Position numbers and translations under genes: made by a program
Shown here: in pieces, positions 34,901 to 47,900 of the stretch
Layout: each line of letters starts with the position of its first letter
How positions within the stretch are numbered: position 1 is the first letter of the stretch
The notes under the pieces: model-generated
Databases searched by the model: none
What the model saw: only the letters and a program-made list of their open reading frames with translations
What the model was told of the DNA's origin: nothing
Source of the DNA: Prunella strophiata
Lineage: Eukaryota; Chordata; Aves; Passeriformes; Prunellidae
NCBI GenBank assembly: GCA_036583965.1
Contig: JAZBQD010000017.1
Coordinates: forward strand, 23,656,385-23,720,384
DNA length: 64,000 nucleotides
Direction of reading: 5' to 3'

Positions 34901-36406
34901 ATTCAAACAACTGTGTATGAGAAATCCTTTTTTCCGATGAGATACAAGAAAGAACTTCACAAGAGAGAAAGTAGTGGGGAAAAAAACCCCAAAAAAATAG
35001 CTTTGCCTGTATTTGTTTTGCCTGTATTTTGAGACCTGAGAGGAAGGAGATTTTTAGAGTGCAAATGGTCTCCTGCTCTTTCATAAGTATGTAAAGGAAG
35101 ATAATCCTTTGGATGTCATTTGTCATAAATTAAGGTGTATGAAATGTGCAGACTCAAACTAAAGTACTTTTTATGTAACAAGAGGCTGAAGCAATGATAC
35201 TTTTCCCTTTGGAATTATAGAAGTTTTACATAAGAACCAGCAGACTGGGTAAGTCAAAGTCCATCAATCAAACTATTTATGGTCCATATTATGGGTTTCC
35301 TAAATCTTTGTCCCTGTGCTGGACTTTTCTAAACAAAAATTATTTGGAAACACATTGGCTTGTCTCTGTGAAATTTCAGATTAATTTATGGGTGCAACCA
35401 CTTTCCTTGCCCGTGCACCACTGTTGCTGCCTTGCACAATTATCAGTGATGTGATGAAGCACCAGTAATCCCCTGTTTCAGCTACCCATCCACAGGGAAT
35501 TTTCAGCACACCCCACACATGCCCTTCCAGATTCCATAATGGGATATCTCCAGTTTTTAAATGTACCACATACCAAGACAGATAAGCATTTTTGCTTTTC
35601 ACTGTAGCAAAGCATGTGCAACAACACAAAAATGGCACTTTTCCACACATATCCCTTTGAGATCTCACTCCTGCAACACCCCACCTACCTGCTACACTCA
35701 TGTATTTTCTCTTGTCTAAAAGATGGATAACTATTTCACACAGACAATGAAATAATCATACAGTATTTTTCAAGATCAGAGCTTAATTATAAATTATAAA
35801 TCATAAGAAATCCAGAATGCAATTATCACATGGGAGTTAACTTGAGAACAGAACTTTAACAAGTACTTCCATAAAAAGGTTAAGTGATCACATTTTATTT
35901 CAAAGGTCTTATTTACCATCCAAAGCATCAAAATATTGTAGGCTCCTCAAAAAAAATGACCTCTCTAGTTCCTCTTAGCATATTTTTGAATAAAAATTCA
36001 CTTGAGGAAAGGGAGGGACCCTAACAAGAAACATATATTGACACAGCTATAAAAAAGAAAGCAGTTAATTACAGAGGCAGAAAGCAGATATTTCTAATGA
36101 AACAACAACAAGCCACATGAATGTTGGCTAAGAAGCAGGCAGTATACAACAAACAAGAGGGTTTCTGCCTTTGCAAAACCCCATGGACCACGTATCCTGC
36201 AGACTGCATTCTTGATGACAATTGCATGTTTAAACAGACCAAGGTGAGCACAGGTGAGGTGCAGAAGGAAGACACATTTTCTTCCACCAGCACAGGCTAT
36301 GTGACAGCAAGACAGAGGTTGATAAAACATCATCTATAATATGGGGATGCAGACCCCCTCAAGTCCTCCATCTTATGACTGCATTCCCTTCCTTATGCAC
36401 AATGTT

Positions 36407-36458
36407 ATTTTTTTTTTCCTTTTATTTTCTTTTTTTCTTTTTCTTTTCTTCTCCACAG
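36407..36458 (+). other. Long pyrimidine tract ending in CACAG
   Basis: About 45 bases of T and C, with one A, run into CTCCACAG at 36451-36458, a strong vertebrate 3' splice-site look-alike. The sequence after it is open for about 110 codons (to 36788) but has no recognisable product and no good 5' splice site that I can pick out. Most likely a decayed pyrimidine repeat. Confidence 0.35.
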
Positions 36459-37999
36459 AAACATTCTGAAAAAATTCTGCCTCCAGCCTACCCTGCTCCC
36501 TGGCTGGGGGTGCTGGGATGGACCCTAACAACCAGGTCATGCTCACCCCTCAGTGTCACCATAACCTCAACAAAGTCTGAACAAGTAAAACAGTTACATG
36601 TTTATAACAAATTTTACAGTCTTTTCTGCATGTGGTCATGGTTAGTTTGGAGCAACAAGTGCAAGGTCCAGGATGACAGTGACCTAAGAAGAAAACAAAT
36701 TTTTATCCCCATCTGTTTGGAACGAAAAGTTGTTTTCAGTTCCTCACCTGTTATTGCTCCACATCCTCCACATGAACATATTGTATGAGTGAACTTTTAT
36801 TTCACCACTGAAAATTACTGAATTCTTCTGTAGTTTCAAAGACAGGGTCTTGGGCTATGAAGATTTTTATATATTAACAAAAAAAAAAAAAAATTCTTTT
36901 GTGTCTGGAGGTGTAAAAAGGATATTATATTTCATTATTTCCTCTCCTAACTTTCTGATCTAGTGTGCACTTCTGTGTTTTCTGCTTAGAAGGGAAGGAA
37001 CTTTCTCTAAAAGAGATGATGATCTTCTTATAGTTACTTATCTGTCTTTGAAGGAAATCCATACAGCAGATAGAGTGTCTCACCTATCCAAATTTTTAGC
37101 ATCTTCTGGGATCCTAACTCATTAGAAAAAACTGAGAGTGGATCCCTTTGCATCCAGGAAACTGAAATTTGGAGATGAAAATATCTTCAGTGACTCATCA
37201 GCATGTTTGGAAAACACAAGAAAGATTTATGTGCCTATTTTGTGGTGTTAAGAGCTGATTTTCTGCTTTATCCTGATGCTCCCTGAAGTTTTCTTTCCAC
37301 TCCAACTGTGAGAACCAATTCAGACAGGCAGTTTTATTCATTTAGGCAGTAATTATTCAGAAATTTCACAGCATTTATGTTCATTTGATGCAATCTTACA
37401 CAAACACCTGCTAGTACACACTGTTCAGGGTCACTCTGACATTGTATAAGCTTTCAAATAGAATAACAAACCCAAATCAACAGTTCCTAGTGGGAATGGC
37501 TCCACTGTTCATTCTAATACTCTCTGCTGTGCAGAGCTGGAACAGAAATAAAACACATCTTCTTAGACAAGCAATTAGTGCTTCATAATATATGGGAATA
37601 TGTTTTCAGCCCTCAGATGTTCATGGCCCCTCTCAGACAGGAATACAAATCGTCTTCTCCCCAAGATGCAAAATTTCTATCTTTAGCTCAACTGACTCAG
37701 AGTCTTATATATATTTTATTTTGGATTACTCAAACAGCATATGTATTCAAAATTTTTATCAGAGTTATATGGCATAGGTTTGAGTTTTTAAGGGAGGGTC
37801 ATGTGATTTATTTTCTCCCTTGTTTTACCACAACAAAATAGGTATTATCAAGGGTTTTGAAAAAATTGATTAGAAGAACTTGTCCAAGAATGGATCCCCA
37901 TTGCCGACTGCAATGCAAAACCTTGGCTGTCAAACAATTTTCCACCCATATTTCATCTGAGAAGATAGCTATATTTTGTGTTGCCACACATCACTCAAA
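36459..37999. other. Unique DNA, no gene seen
   Basis: Moderate GC for the first 300 bases, then AT-rich with 14 A near 36880. No repeat family or coding exon recognised before the LTR at about 38000. Confidence 0.45.
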
Positions 38000-38577
38000 C
38001 ACAGCAGTGGCCCAGCTCAGGGTGCACATCATCCCTGAGCTGGATGTGCTCCCCCCTCCTACACTGGCTTGACCCTGTCCTGAAACTAAGCCACTCATTT
38101 ACTCTCCACTACCCTTCCACACACCCAGCAGGATGGGGGGAAGGTTCTGAATAGCAAAAATAAGATAAATGTGTGGGTTGAGGAAAAAAGTGGAAAAAAC
38201 CAAGCAAGTGGTGCAGATGAAATCTTCTATGACTTCCCACAAGCACACAATGCCCAACCCATCCCTGAGCCAAGAGCTACCTCGGGAAGTTCTGCCTGCT
38301 CCCATCAACTTCTTTTGCTGAGCATGATGTTATATAGCATGGATTACACCTTTGGACAGTTTGGGTCAGTTGTCAGTTTGTGTCTGTCTGTCCCCAGTAT
38401 CTTCCCCAGTCAAGGCCTTCTGTCTGAGGAGATCAGGATGGGAAAAGGAGAAGGCCTTAATGGTGTGCAAGTACGGTTCAGCAACAGTCTGGCATGTTGT
38501 CAGTCAAAAATCCAAACCATGGCATCATAAAGGACCCAAAAAAGAAAACTGACTTCACCCCAGCCAGATCCAGTAGA
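38000..38577 (-). mobile_element. Avian endogenous-retrovirus LTR, minus orientation
   Basis: From memory this follows an abundant avian LTR in reverse. Landmarks are the block near 38130 ('cagcaggatggggggaagg'), GTGGGTTGAG at 38173-38182 shared with the 12.7-kb fragment, 'tgctgagcatgatg' near 38317, 'gaaggcctta' near 38450, and a terminal 'ccagccagatccag' near 38560-38574. The right end (38577) is the LTR 5' end. The left end is fuzzy, between about 37980 and 38090. No internal retroviral coding sequence flanks it, so it is probably a solo LTR. It has drifted heavily. Confidence 0.72.
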
Positions 38578-41500
38578 CCTCCTACACTTCAGTGATGAAA
38601 AAATCACTTACATGGAGTTATCTCACCTGCTGAGCCCACCCAGGCAGCTAAAGCAGCCAAAACACAGAACCTCCGTCTCAGCTTGGACTCTTGGCCTCAG
38701 TAAGGTGCAACTCTACTGCAGAAATGCCAGAGACCTGAGCCAAAATGGTAGATAAAACAACTTCTACAGCATGTCAACACTGCATTTAATGGAAAGTGAG
38801 GCTGTTTCCAGTACCAGAGGTAGTTTGCATGTTGCTTATTTAACATTAACTCATTTAATGAATAATGACGCTTTTTTTCTTTTAGCATCTGTTTTCTTGA
38901 TACTTGTTATCTCAGCATAGTGCAAGGCTGGGACAGCATCCCTAATCTCTGCATTTCCCTAGTAACTACATTGTAAGCTTACATTGTGTTTGCAAGGAGC
39001 ATTTGATGTTCCTAAATTCACAAAACCACAAAGGATCATCTGAGCTAAGGACAACTAACAACTCTACTCCTCTAACCCCCTAGACATAGCTAAAGATATG
39101 CCTGTGTGTTCGTGTTGTATTTTTGCATTTCCTGCTCTAAACTAGTCTGCAACAGCTGATGTTATGCAGTTGCTCTCAGCAAACCTGCTCTGCTAGAATG
39201 GTTTACCTGATACCTGATACCAAGTACTCACTGCTTTCACAGAAACATTAGCATATAATGTCTTTCCTAGCTAATACAGTCATCATGGAGAGATTATTAA
39301 TTTCTTTGGCTGTAGCCAGGTACATATTTGAAGATTATTGCCATATTCTCCCTTATTCGCCCTGCTTTTATTTCTGTGGGTGATGCAACACCAGCTAATC
39401 CACTGTTTTTCAGAAACCATGCTGTGTAGACCTGTAGTGATTCCTCTCACTCTCTCCTCTCCAGTCACAATGCCTCAGAAGAGGTGAAACACTGCTGCCC
39501 TGTAGGGTCAGATTGGTGGGTTCATCTATCCCTCTATTCTGGCTTCAACAGTGAAAACTGGAAATGAGCAGAGGGAGCACACAAGCCTGGCCACTTAGAC
39601 AATGCTCACTGGAACAAATGGGTTTGGATTATCATTGCAAGGTATAGGATTACTTATTTATCTCACTGTGAGGTTGAGCCATCAACCAGGCACTGCAAAC
39701 ATGAAAAGATGTATACCCATGACCTAACAGGGTAGCTCGCAGATTTGTCTGAGAGAAGGTCTGAGGACTAATAAGTTAGAGACACAGAATTATCAGTGAC
39801 AGTATGAATTTTTTTTCCAGTTTCTTCTGCATTATTGAAAGAGAAATCAATCTTAAGTTTCCCCTAATGTAACTCAATATTTTTGCTTTCTATGTCAAAA
39901 AAAGCCAGAAAGCAAGCATTAAATGAACCAATATTTATCCAACAACCTGAATTTTTAAAAGATAAATGGATTCTGTTTAAATTTGGGATGAAAATTAAAG
40001 ACTTTTTTTTTTTTTCTCTTTTTCATTCAAACTAACTCACTGATAAAAGTATGGCAATTCAAAGACTGGAGGCCTCAGTAATAAAAAAAGTGCATTAAAG
40101 ATGAGTAAAATGAAGTTGAAAAAGAGTGATAAGTGAATAACGATGGAAAAATGAGCTGATAATCACTCAGGGAATTATGCAATAAACCAAAACATTAAAA
40201 ATATTTACAGCCTAAGGACAGAAACATTTGTCTGTCCAAACTGCGTAACTTTTTCAGAAAAATGGTTAGAAATTGTATTGCTTCCCTTACAGGGTTAATG
40301 AAAAAGACACTGAAAAAATATTTAATCTGGATTACAGCTGTATTTTCAAATGCATTTCATTATAAATTTATTTCAGTTGCTAATATGCATCTTATAAAAC
40401 TATCTAGTTCTATATTGATTTATAAAAATATTTTTCTTTATCCAAAAACAGTTTATTCCTCGACAGAAGAGGCATATGGCCCAACATACATACACACCTC
40501 TTTGTCAGAGTCACTGTTGAAACTTTATCATCTTGAACTGGTGGTCCACAGAGTCAGCCCCCTCTCTATCTGGAGATCACTAAGGGAACTGATGGTGCTG
40601 GCAGTACAAATCAACATGTGAGGTGTAGGCTGTGACTGACATGAAGACTAAGAAGAGAAACAACTACCAAAGCAAAAGTTAGTGTGCTGTGAACAAACAG
40701 AGTGCTAATAGCCTTCTGTAATCCTTAAACATGATGCTCACACTACATCACCTGGACTGGCCTGCACCTGCCCTGCACCTGGCTTACTTTTCACCTGTGC
40801 AAGTAATTATGAGTCTCTTTAAAATACAGTATCTTGTGCATAAGACACAGGGAGACTCAAGTAAGTTTTACATAAAAACCTTTAACTAGATTGATCTTGG
40901 AGAAAAAAAGACCATCCAGCCTTTGAAGCAGCAGGACTAACTTGTTCCCCTGGATTCTTTGCCAGTCCTCAAGATACTAAATGAACATAGGTACTGTCAA
41001 ACATATGCTGTTGCAATTCCAGATTTTTTTATATCTTATCTTTATTTATAGTACTGTATGTAAGAAAACTTTTTTATAAATTTAATCAGAGTTTATTCTT
41101 ACCCTAAATACTTCAGAGAGTTTGTACAGCTAAATTATTTTCATTAACTTAGTTTGTTTATTCTAATTACTATCTGAATCATAGCATTCTAAGTAATTTA
41201 TTATTAAAATTGCCTCAAGGTGATTAGCAGAACCACTTCAAATATTTCTACTCCTTCTCTCTTCTCAAAATGATTGAATTTCAGAGGGTGAAGTTCCTGG
41301 GAAATAGTACGTAGAAATATTGAAATGTGGCCACCAATAAAACCATACTAACACCTAAACAGGTTTCTTTAATTATAATGATGCACTTCGGAAAGAATGG
41401 AAATCTAGCAGTGCAGGAGGATCTTTCTGGCGGCAGGTATTACAGTGATGACACATTTATTAAAAATCTAACTGGCAGCCTCACTGCAGTAGGTGCTTTG

Positions 41501-43737
41501 AGAGTTTAGATGGAAGGTAGAGGCAAGACACTTGAGTCAGCAGGAGCCAGCAGATAGTTGAAAATAGGATCTTCTGTTAGGAATGATATCATTAAGCCTT
41601 TTTTCTAACAATACTGCTGGTGCCTTGCTCCCATCTGCTTTTGAAGCCTATCCTAAATCTTCACATCCTTCCTTTGTGTATCTATTCTTTTCTTCTGTCT
41701 CCTTGTACTGACCTATTTCTATGTGGCATTTTTAACAATTCATTTTCCTGCAATCTATTCCCTGCCTCGTGTTCATTTTAGTTAAGCCAAAATACCAGCC
41801 TGGAACACTGCAAACATCACAGAGCATTGTCTGACTCTCTTGTCAAACTTCTGGCTGAAAGAGTCCAGACATACATGAATGTGGATACAATTTAAGCCCA
41901 TAAATAAACAATTACCTAGCAAATGTTTTTTAAATCAATCTCTTTCTAATAATTTGAGAACCTATTTTCAGCCTCTTTTGAACAGTTTTACACTTGAAAT
42001 ATGTAGAGAAATAAATTTTCTGTTCTCAACTGTAACAAGGACAGAGATTTCCATACTTCCTACTTAACAGCTACTCCACAAAAACAAATTTCCTCCCTGA
42101 GGTAGGGTTGGCAGGACTATATAAGAAATTGTGTTTCTTCATGTTTTATGTTAGATTCAAGTTATATAATTTTAGATACTGTTAAAAATATTTATCTGCA
42201 CTCTCTGGCATTGCATTGTCTTCACAGAGGATGTATAAAACATGGTTCTGTTTAGAAATGTTTTAGAAATCCAGGTTTTTTATCTCACTCCTCAGAAACT
42301 CTCTGTGACATAGGTTATTATGTTCTTTATCAGAGAGGCCTGAGCATTAAGTATGGACTGGAGTTTTGATCCTGAGCCAGTGGATCCACAATTAAACCGT
42401 GTAATGAGCTTTCAAGTGTAACTCAGGTGACTGTAAAAGTGACTGAGCAGGTGGTTTCTACCAGCAAAGCATTTGAGAACTCAGCATTACCTATAGCTTA
42501 TGCTCTTGCATGAAGAATAGCTTCAAATTCTGAGCAGCTATGAACTTTGTACTCACAGCTGCAATTGACTTTATTTGGTGATTCACAAAGGTCTCTGGAT
42601 GGTGGAATTTCAAGAGACATTTCTGACAGGTACTCCCTCAGTTTTAGTGGGAGACAAAAGTTATACTGTAGTAAATGTTTGTTGTTTTGCAAGAGGCATC
42701 AAGGATTCCAAGCCATTGCAGGATCCAATCAATTGCAGGATCCCAAATTCCTACAGGGAAAGGGTATAAGACTAATAGTGAACATACTTCTGTGTCTGTA
42801 TGATTCAAAAGGAAAACATACATTGTTCAAATCTAATCATCATAGAAACATGAATCATATAAATACTTAGCGTGTTTGTTATATTACATAACTTCTTCTA
42901 CAAATATTTTAACCAAATATGACAGAAGTAGAAACACTTTTCTAAAGTCAGACTTCTAAAATGTCTCTTAGAGAAAGCTATAAGGAAATTGCTCTACAGG
43001 ACTTTGTGTTGTGTCTCTGGTTCTTCTCAACAGCCTGATTGTCCCTCATCCAGCAAGACCAGCCTAGTAAAGCCATATGAAAATTGTACTAATACTAACT
43101 GCTCCAGGACACTTCAGACCATGTTTTATTCACACCAATTGTCAGTCTGGAAGATCTAAGCAGAAACCTTTGGCAAACTGCACAGTCTTCAGAAAAGAAT
43201 AATTATTGACAATTGTCATCCTTGATGAAATTATTTAGAATTTAAATATTCATTCTCTTCTGCAGCAGCCACTGATGAAAATGACTCAACTTTCCTGCAT
43301 TGTCCTTACATAGAGTAGATCCTATACTGTGTTTCTCATTGGTTCATCATTATGAATGCCATGACACTGCTGTAGACAAAGTTTTCAATAATGTGTTTTG
43401 ACAAAACATGAAGAAAATAAAGTCTGATGCACTTTGCTCAAGAAAGTGGAATTTATGTTCAGGATAACCTTAGGGAAACAGGAGACCTCGGTGAAGGCTA
43501 CAGCTCTGATGATGACCTCAGCTGACTTGTCTGTCTTTCTTTTCTGGGTCATATTGATGTGAAAGGCAGAGACAGCTCTGAAATCTGCTGAAGAACCACC
43601 CAGGAAGAGCCTGTACACACCCAAATTCCTCACATCTACTGTGAGTTCTGTTCTGCAAACAGAGCCCACAGCAAGTGAGACTGAAATAGGCTTTGACTTC
43701 ATTTAGCTCCCTGTTAGCCAAATCTTTAGTGTCCCAC
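38578..43737. other. AT-rich unique DNA, no gene seen
   Basis: Contains a T-rich run near 40002-40022 and homeodomain-type TAATTATAATGA around 41371-41382, but no recognised gene or transposon. The longest frame (plus 40262-40621, 119 codons) has no known motif. A 12-base repeat, ATTGCAGGATCC, recurs at 42715-42726 and 42732-42743. Confidence 0.5.
42715..42743. repeat. 12-base direct repeat, 17-base period
   Basis: ATTGCAGGATCC occurs twice, separated by five bases. A small slippage duplication. Confidence 0.9.
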
Positions 43738-43835
43738 TCTGATAGAGGAATGTCACCCTGCCCACGTTAGGGGGTTGAAACTAGATGATCTTTAAACTCC
43801 CTTCCAACCCAGACCACCCTAAGAAGCTCTGAGTA
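43738..43835 (+). mobile_element. Short CR1 LINE 3' fragment
   Basis: The phrases 'gttgaaactagatgatcttt' (about 43775-43794) and 'cccttccaacccagacca' (about 43799-43816) are the conserved end of CR1 in plus orientation. The octamer tail that should follow is decayed to 'ccctaagaagctctga'. Only about 100 bases remain. Confidence 0.85.
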
Positions 43836-46635
43836 GCTCTTCAAATATTTTTGTGTTTAGTTGGTAGGGATTCTTTACTACTGTCTTGGTAATAAAGTGG
43901 ATTGGGAAAAGTAGAGATACTTGTGAATACTTACATCCCAAGCCACTTAGAAATCTGTTTAAGGGCTTTGGATAGAAAATTAACATTTGCACAATTTAAA
44001 GGTCAGATTCTAACTGGGAAAGGATACATAATATGTCAAACATGGAGAGTTCTGAAGTATAAAAAAAAAGACAAAAGTAAATATTTCCCCATTCCTCAAC
44101 AGCAGAATGCTTGGTAAATATTTTCTCCAGCAACTTTTATAGTAGAACATGGAAATGAATAAGAGAAACTTTTTTTTTTTTTAATTCCCTGCATATTCCC
44201 TGCATTTTTTTTTTATTATTATTCCATGTGTAATTGTGATTTAAGTCAGGTTTCTTTAACACAAAGAAGTAGCTCATACTTGTGGGCAAACTGAATTTCT
44301 GACCTCACCTATTCTAGCTAAACAAGACTATGAATTTTGCACACAAGGATGCTGCATGCCTGTTTTGCAGCTCTGGATTTTCTCTTCCAGATGAAAATTA
44401 ACCTCAGATCTGGTCCTGTTCAGAAAAGAAGGTGAACTTTCACCTTTTCCACCCATTGCATATGCCTCATGACAAAAACGAGTGTAATTTTCCAAGCAGT
44501 ATCCATCTGGAAATAAGGTCACTTGGCTACAAATGTTCATTATGCAGTAATAAGCATTTATGCAGATCAGTCAATAAAACTGTGTTCACAATGGTGAACC
44601 ATTCAAGCCTGTGAACCAAATAGAAACATAAATACAGAGTTAATTAATAATTTTGCTTCTTGCAAAAGCACAAGGCACTTCAGGAGCTTCACACCTCCTG
44701 CATTGTCAATTCTACCTGACACTTTTCAATATGCCGGTGGAGCCAAGTGAAACATTGTTTAAAAAACATTTTAAAAAATAAGGTAGTTTGATGGTAAGAA
44801 TGAAAAGGTTATAATATTTGCAATACATTTTACTGTTTGAATGAAAAACATTTCCTTGCTCATTGAAGACTCTGTTCATATGCATAGTTGCCAGATATAT
44901 CTGATTTCATTGGTCAAAATCATATTTATTCAAAAAAGTTGAAAAAATTTTGATCAACTTTAACATTTGATGGAGATGTGAAAGGCATTTCAGAAGAAAG
45001 GAATCAATACTGCAGGGAGTAAAATGCAAATTTGACATTAGCAAAAATTCTGTCACATTTTCTTCACACCCTTAAAAAAAACAGATTTATTTTCTCAACA
45101 CATTAAATAATAAATGTAAATCTAGCTGGCTTAATAAACATAAGCCCTACCCCAGACTCCTTGATCTTCAGTTTCTCAGTGCTGTTTTAAGACAAACACT
45201 GAGTGAGGCTGACCACTAAGAGAGGATTGACACACTTTTGGTACAAACCAAAATCCGGTGTGGACAAAAAATCAGTGGGGGCATTTGTACATGACACACA
45301 GAGGACCAGGCTTGAAAATGTTATTGCTACTTAAAAGAGCATTCTCCATGAATCCATGTGATTCTCCTTTTATTCCATTAAAGCAGAAAGGGTTTAAAAT
45401 ACTACACTTGAAAGGAATTATCAAATAAACACCTGTTGGGACAAAAGAGAAGGAAAAATGCTTTTTTATTTTACACTACCACAATGGGCTGAACCAATAC
45501 TATTCTAGCTTTATGAATTTAAAATCCTCTCACCAACATGCATATTGAAAACTTTTAGAAAGAAACAAATAATTTCAGTTGAAACAACTCAAAAAATTTA
45601 AAAATGGATGTACTTTAAAATTACACATTAAAATGCAGCTGCTTCATCAGCTTTGAGTAAAGGCACTTTTGTTAGTTCTAAACCTAGCTTGTGTTTAAAA
45701 AAAAGGAAGGACAAAAGAAGGTGGAAAGTATTTGAACGCTGGAGCAACTCCTGCTTTCATTCCCACTGCTGTTGTTTGCACAACACTTAATAATGTTGTG
45801 AGTTTCTTCACAATTTACTGCCAACAACAGTAAGCAGTAAAGGAACAAAAGGAACAGCAGGTTCCCTTTTAGTCCAATTATGACCATTGTCCACAATTCC
45901 TTTGGCTCTGAATTAAAACAAGCACACCTGGCACTGAGTGCACACCTGGTGCAAAGTTTCCAACCAGTCCCAACCCAGGGTATCAGATACCACTGCAAGG
46001 TCCTGGTTTATGGTTTAGGTCAATCATAAACATTCTTTCCTTAGCAGCAAATATACTTATTGAAACATTGGCCATGGTGCAGATAGAAATAAGAATGATC
46101 TGCTCAGGTTTTACTTCTGTCAAACAGTAATGAATGTTCATTTCGTTGCAAAAGCAGCGCAAAAAAACTCATAAACTTTCCACAAAACTTTGGAGGAATC
46201 TTGATCTTAAAAATGAAACAGTCAAAACCCAGTGAAGATTGGGAAGCATGATTACTTTGGAGCCTTTTCCATTTAAGTTCTCACTTCCCAGCTACTGTGG
46301 TGACAAAGGCATTATAAATGAAAAAAAAAATAGATTTCATCTTGACAGATTAGCTTAGTAAGATAAACACATAAAGTGCTTAAATAATGTACAACAAAGC
46401 AGATGTATTTCCTTTCAGACTAGGGTTTATAAAAGGTATAGTAAGTATCTTTGAATCCAAGAAAGCTACCATGTTTTTTCAGTTACAATAAAATATCTGA
46501 GAATAATCAAAGACACCTTTTGGTAATATTACCTGATTTCTAATTCAGGAGGAGAAAGCAATAGACATTTACTTTACATGCAATATAAACATTCAGCCTG
46601 GAATAAACAAGAACAAAACAACTTTTGCCCTGTTT
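43836..46635. other. AT-rich unique DNA, no gene seen
   Basis: T runs near 44171-44183 and 44205-44214 flank the repeated phrase 'attccctgcat'. No coding support; frames are at most about 104 codons and unrecognised. Confidence 0.5.
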
Positions 46636-46843
46636 TGATTTCAAAGATAAGATGAAGGGCACTACTAAGTATATAAATACATCCTCTTCTAGAAATACTA
46701 ATGGGTTCATCTTATTGCTTAACCAAATGATTCAAGATAAGATGATTTCAAAGATAAGATGAAGGGCACTACTAAGTATATAAATACATCCTCTTCTGGA
46801 AATACTAATGGGTTCATCTTATTGCTTAACCAAATGATTCAAG
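46636..46843. repeat. 107-bp tandem duplication, 1.9 copies
   Basis: Copy 1 starts at 46636 and copy 2 at 46743. The copies match at every position I checked over about 101 bases except A at 46691 against G at 46798. The junction carries the short phrase AAGATAAGATGA, which now occurs at 46644, 46734 and 46751. That suggests the duplication arose between short repeats already present. Near-identity means it is young or gene-converted. Confidence 0.97.
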
Positions 46844-47696
46844 CTATTCTAATTCCTTGTCAGGTTTAATTTGTTTTCCAGAAAGTGAGAGGTAAAACTT
46901 GATGTCTGAGTAAATATGTATATTTTCCTTATAGATAGTTTAGTTTTGCCTGATAGAGCACAGGTGAATTCACTTCTCTTAATACTGCTTATAAGAATCT
47001 AATAGCAGAGTTGGAGCAAGGGAGGTTTTAAAACTGGAAAATAAAATAAAGCTTTGTTTCCTACCATGTAGTAGATTTTGCATCTCCCTTTCTTGTAGCT
47101 ATTCTGTTGTGGTACAGCATCCTGTCTGAAGCATTACATGAGGTACCAAAGAATCCACCCAGTCTGAAAGAAAAAGGGTTCATAAATAGGTTGTTATTTT
47201 AAAAGAGTTAATGTCTACAAATGGGTCTATAGGTACTACTCAATTAGGGATTCAGTCTTTGCTAAAGGTGTATGCAACTCCTCTTCAGGGTCCATATTTA
47301 AGGTAAGTACCCCAAAATTTCTGCCTCCAGGAATGACTCTCAGGTACAGAGTCCATGATATGGTGGAAACAGAAAGACAAAGGTATTTTAAAATAAAGTT
47401 ATTTTAGAATTGTTGTTCTAATATTATTTTTGTTCTAAATACTTCTATGTAAAACACTGACATTGTTTTGATTGATTGTGCATCATGTATGGAAAGATTT
47501 GTGTTTCTACAAGAACTTTTAAAATGCATTTTTGTTTCATTTTAAAACAGTGAACATGCACAAGGTTTTTTTACAAAGCAGAAAAACAAACTGACACACT
47601 CAGTCCTGATGGAGATTAGAGTCTGTAAGGCAGTGAAGGCTTCACAGAGGAATCAGGACCTACAGTGGGAGGGCAAAGATTAGAATGGCTTTTGAT
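46844..47696. other. AT-rich unique DNA, nothing recognised
   Basis: No open frame worth listing and no repeat recognised between the tandem duplication and the CR1 fragment. Confidence 0.5.
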
Positions 47697-47900
47697 CACA
47701 GAATATGCTGAATTGGAAGGGACCCACATGGATCCCTGAGTCCAACTTCTGGCCCTGCACGAACCCATCCCCAGTAATCACAATTTGATGGCTCCATAGC
47801 CACCTATTTCCAGTACATAATGCCAGGAGAAGAGGAATGTCCTTTGTTAAGTTTCCCAACAGTCTGTCTTGACACCTTTTTTGTGCTAACCCTATTCCAA
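47697..47900 (-). mobile_element. Short CR1 LINE 3' fragment
   Basis: The start 'atcacagaatatgctgaattgg' region (47696-47717) and 'gagtccaacttctggccctgcac' region (about 47738-47760) match the opening of the CR1 copy at 21.3 kb closely. The match is clear to about 47770 and weak afterwards, so the right end is approximate. Same orientation as the two large copies. Confidence 0.8.

Larger units (their letters stand above)
29141..36406. other. AT-rich unique DNA, no gene seen
   Basis: Features seen: paired palindromes at 30496-30537, a TTTC-rich tract at 31892-31928, 15 A at 34776-34790. The longest frames (minus 33869-34252, 127 codons; minus 35381-35701, 106 codons) have no recognised domain. 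Complex AT-rich sequence at 34440-34620 could be conserved non-coding DNA but I cannot test that. Confidence 0.5.

Noticed and set aside
35381..35701. 106-codon minus frame with several W and G residues
   Set aside because: I briefly considered a conserved exon or retroviral relic, but no motif could be named and a second frame overlaps it on the same strand.
38990..39090. Faint similarity to the CR1 3' end ('aaaggatcatctga', 'cctctaaccccctag')
   Set aside because: Too short and too poor next to the clear CR1 copies.
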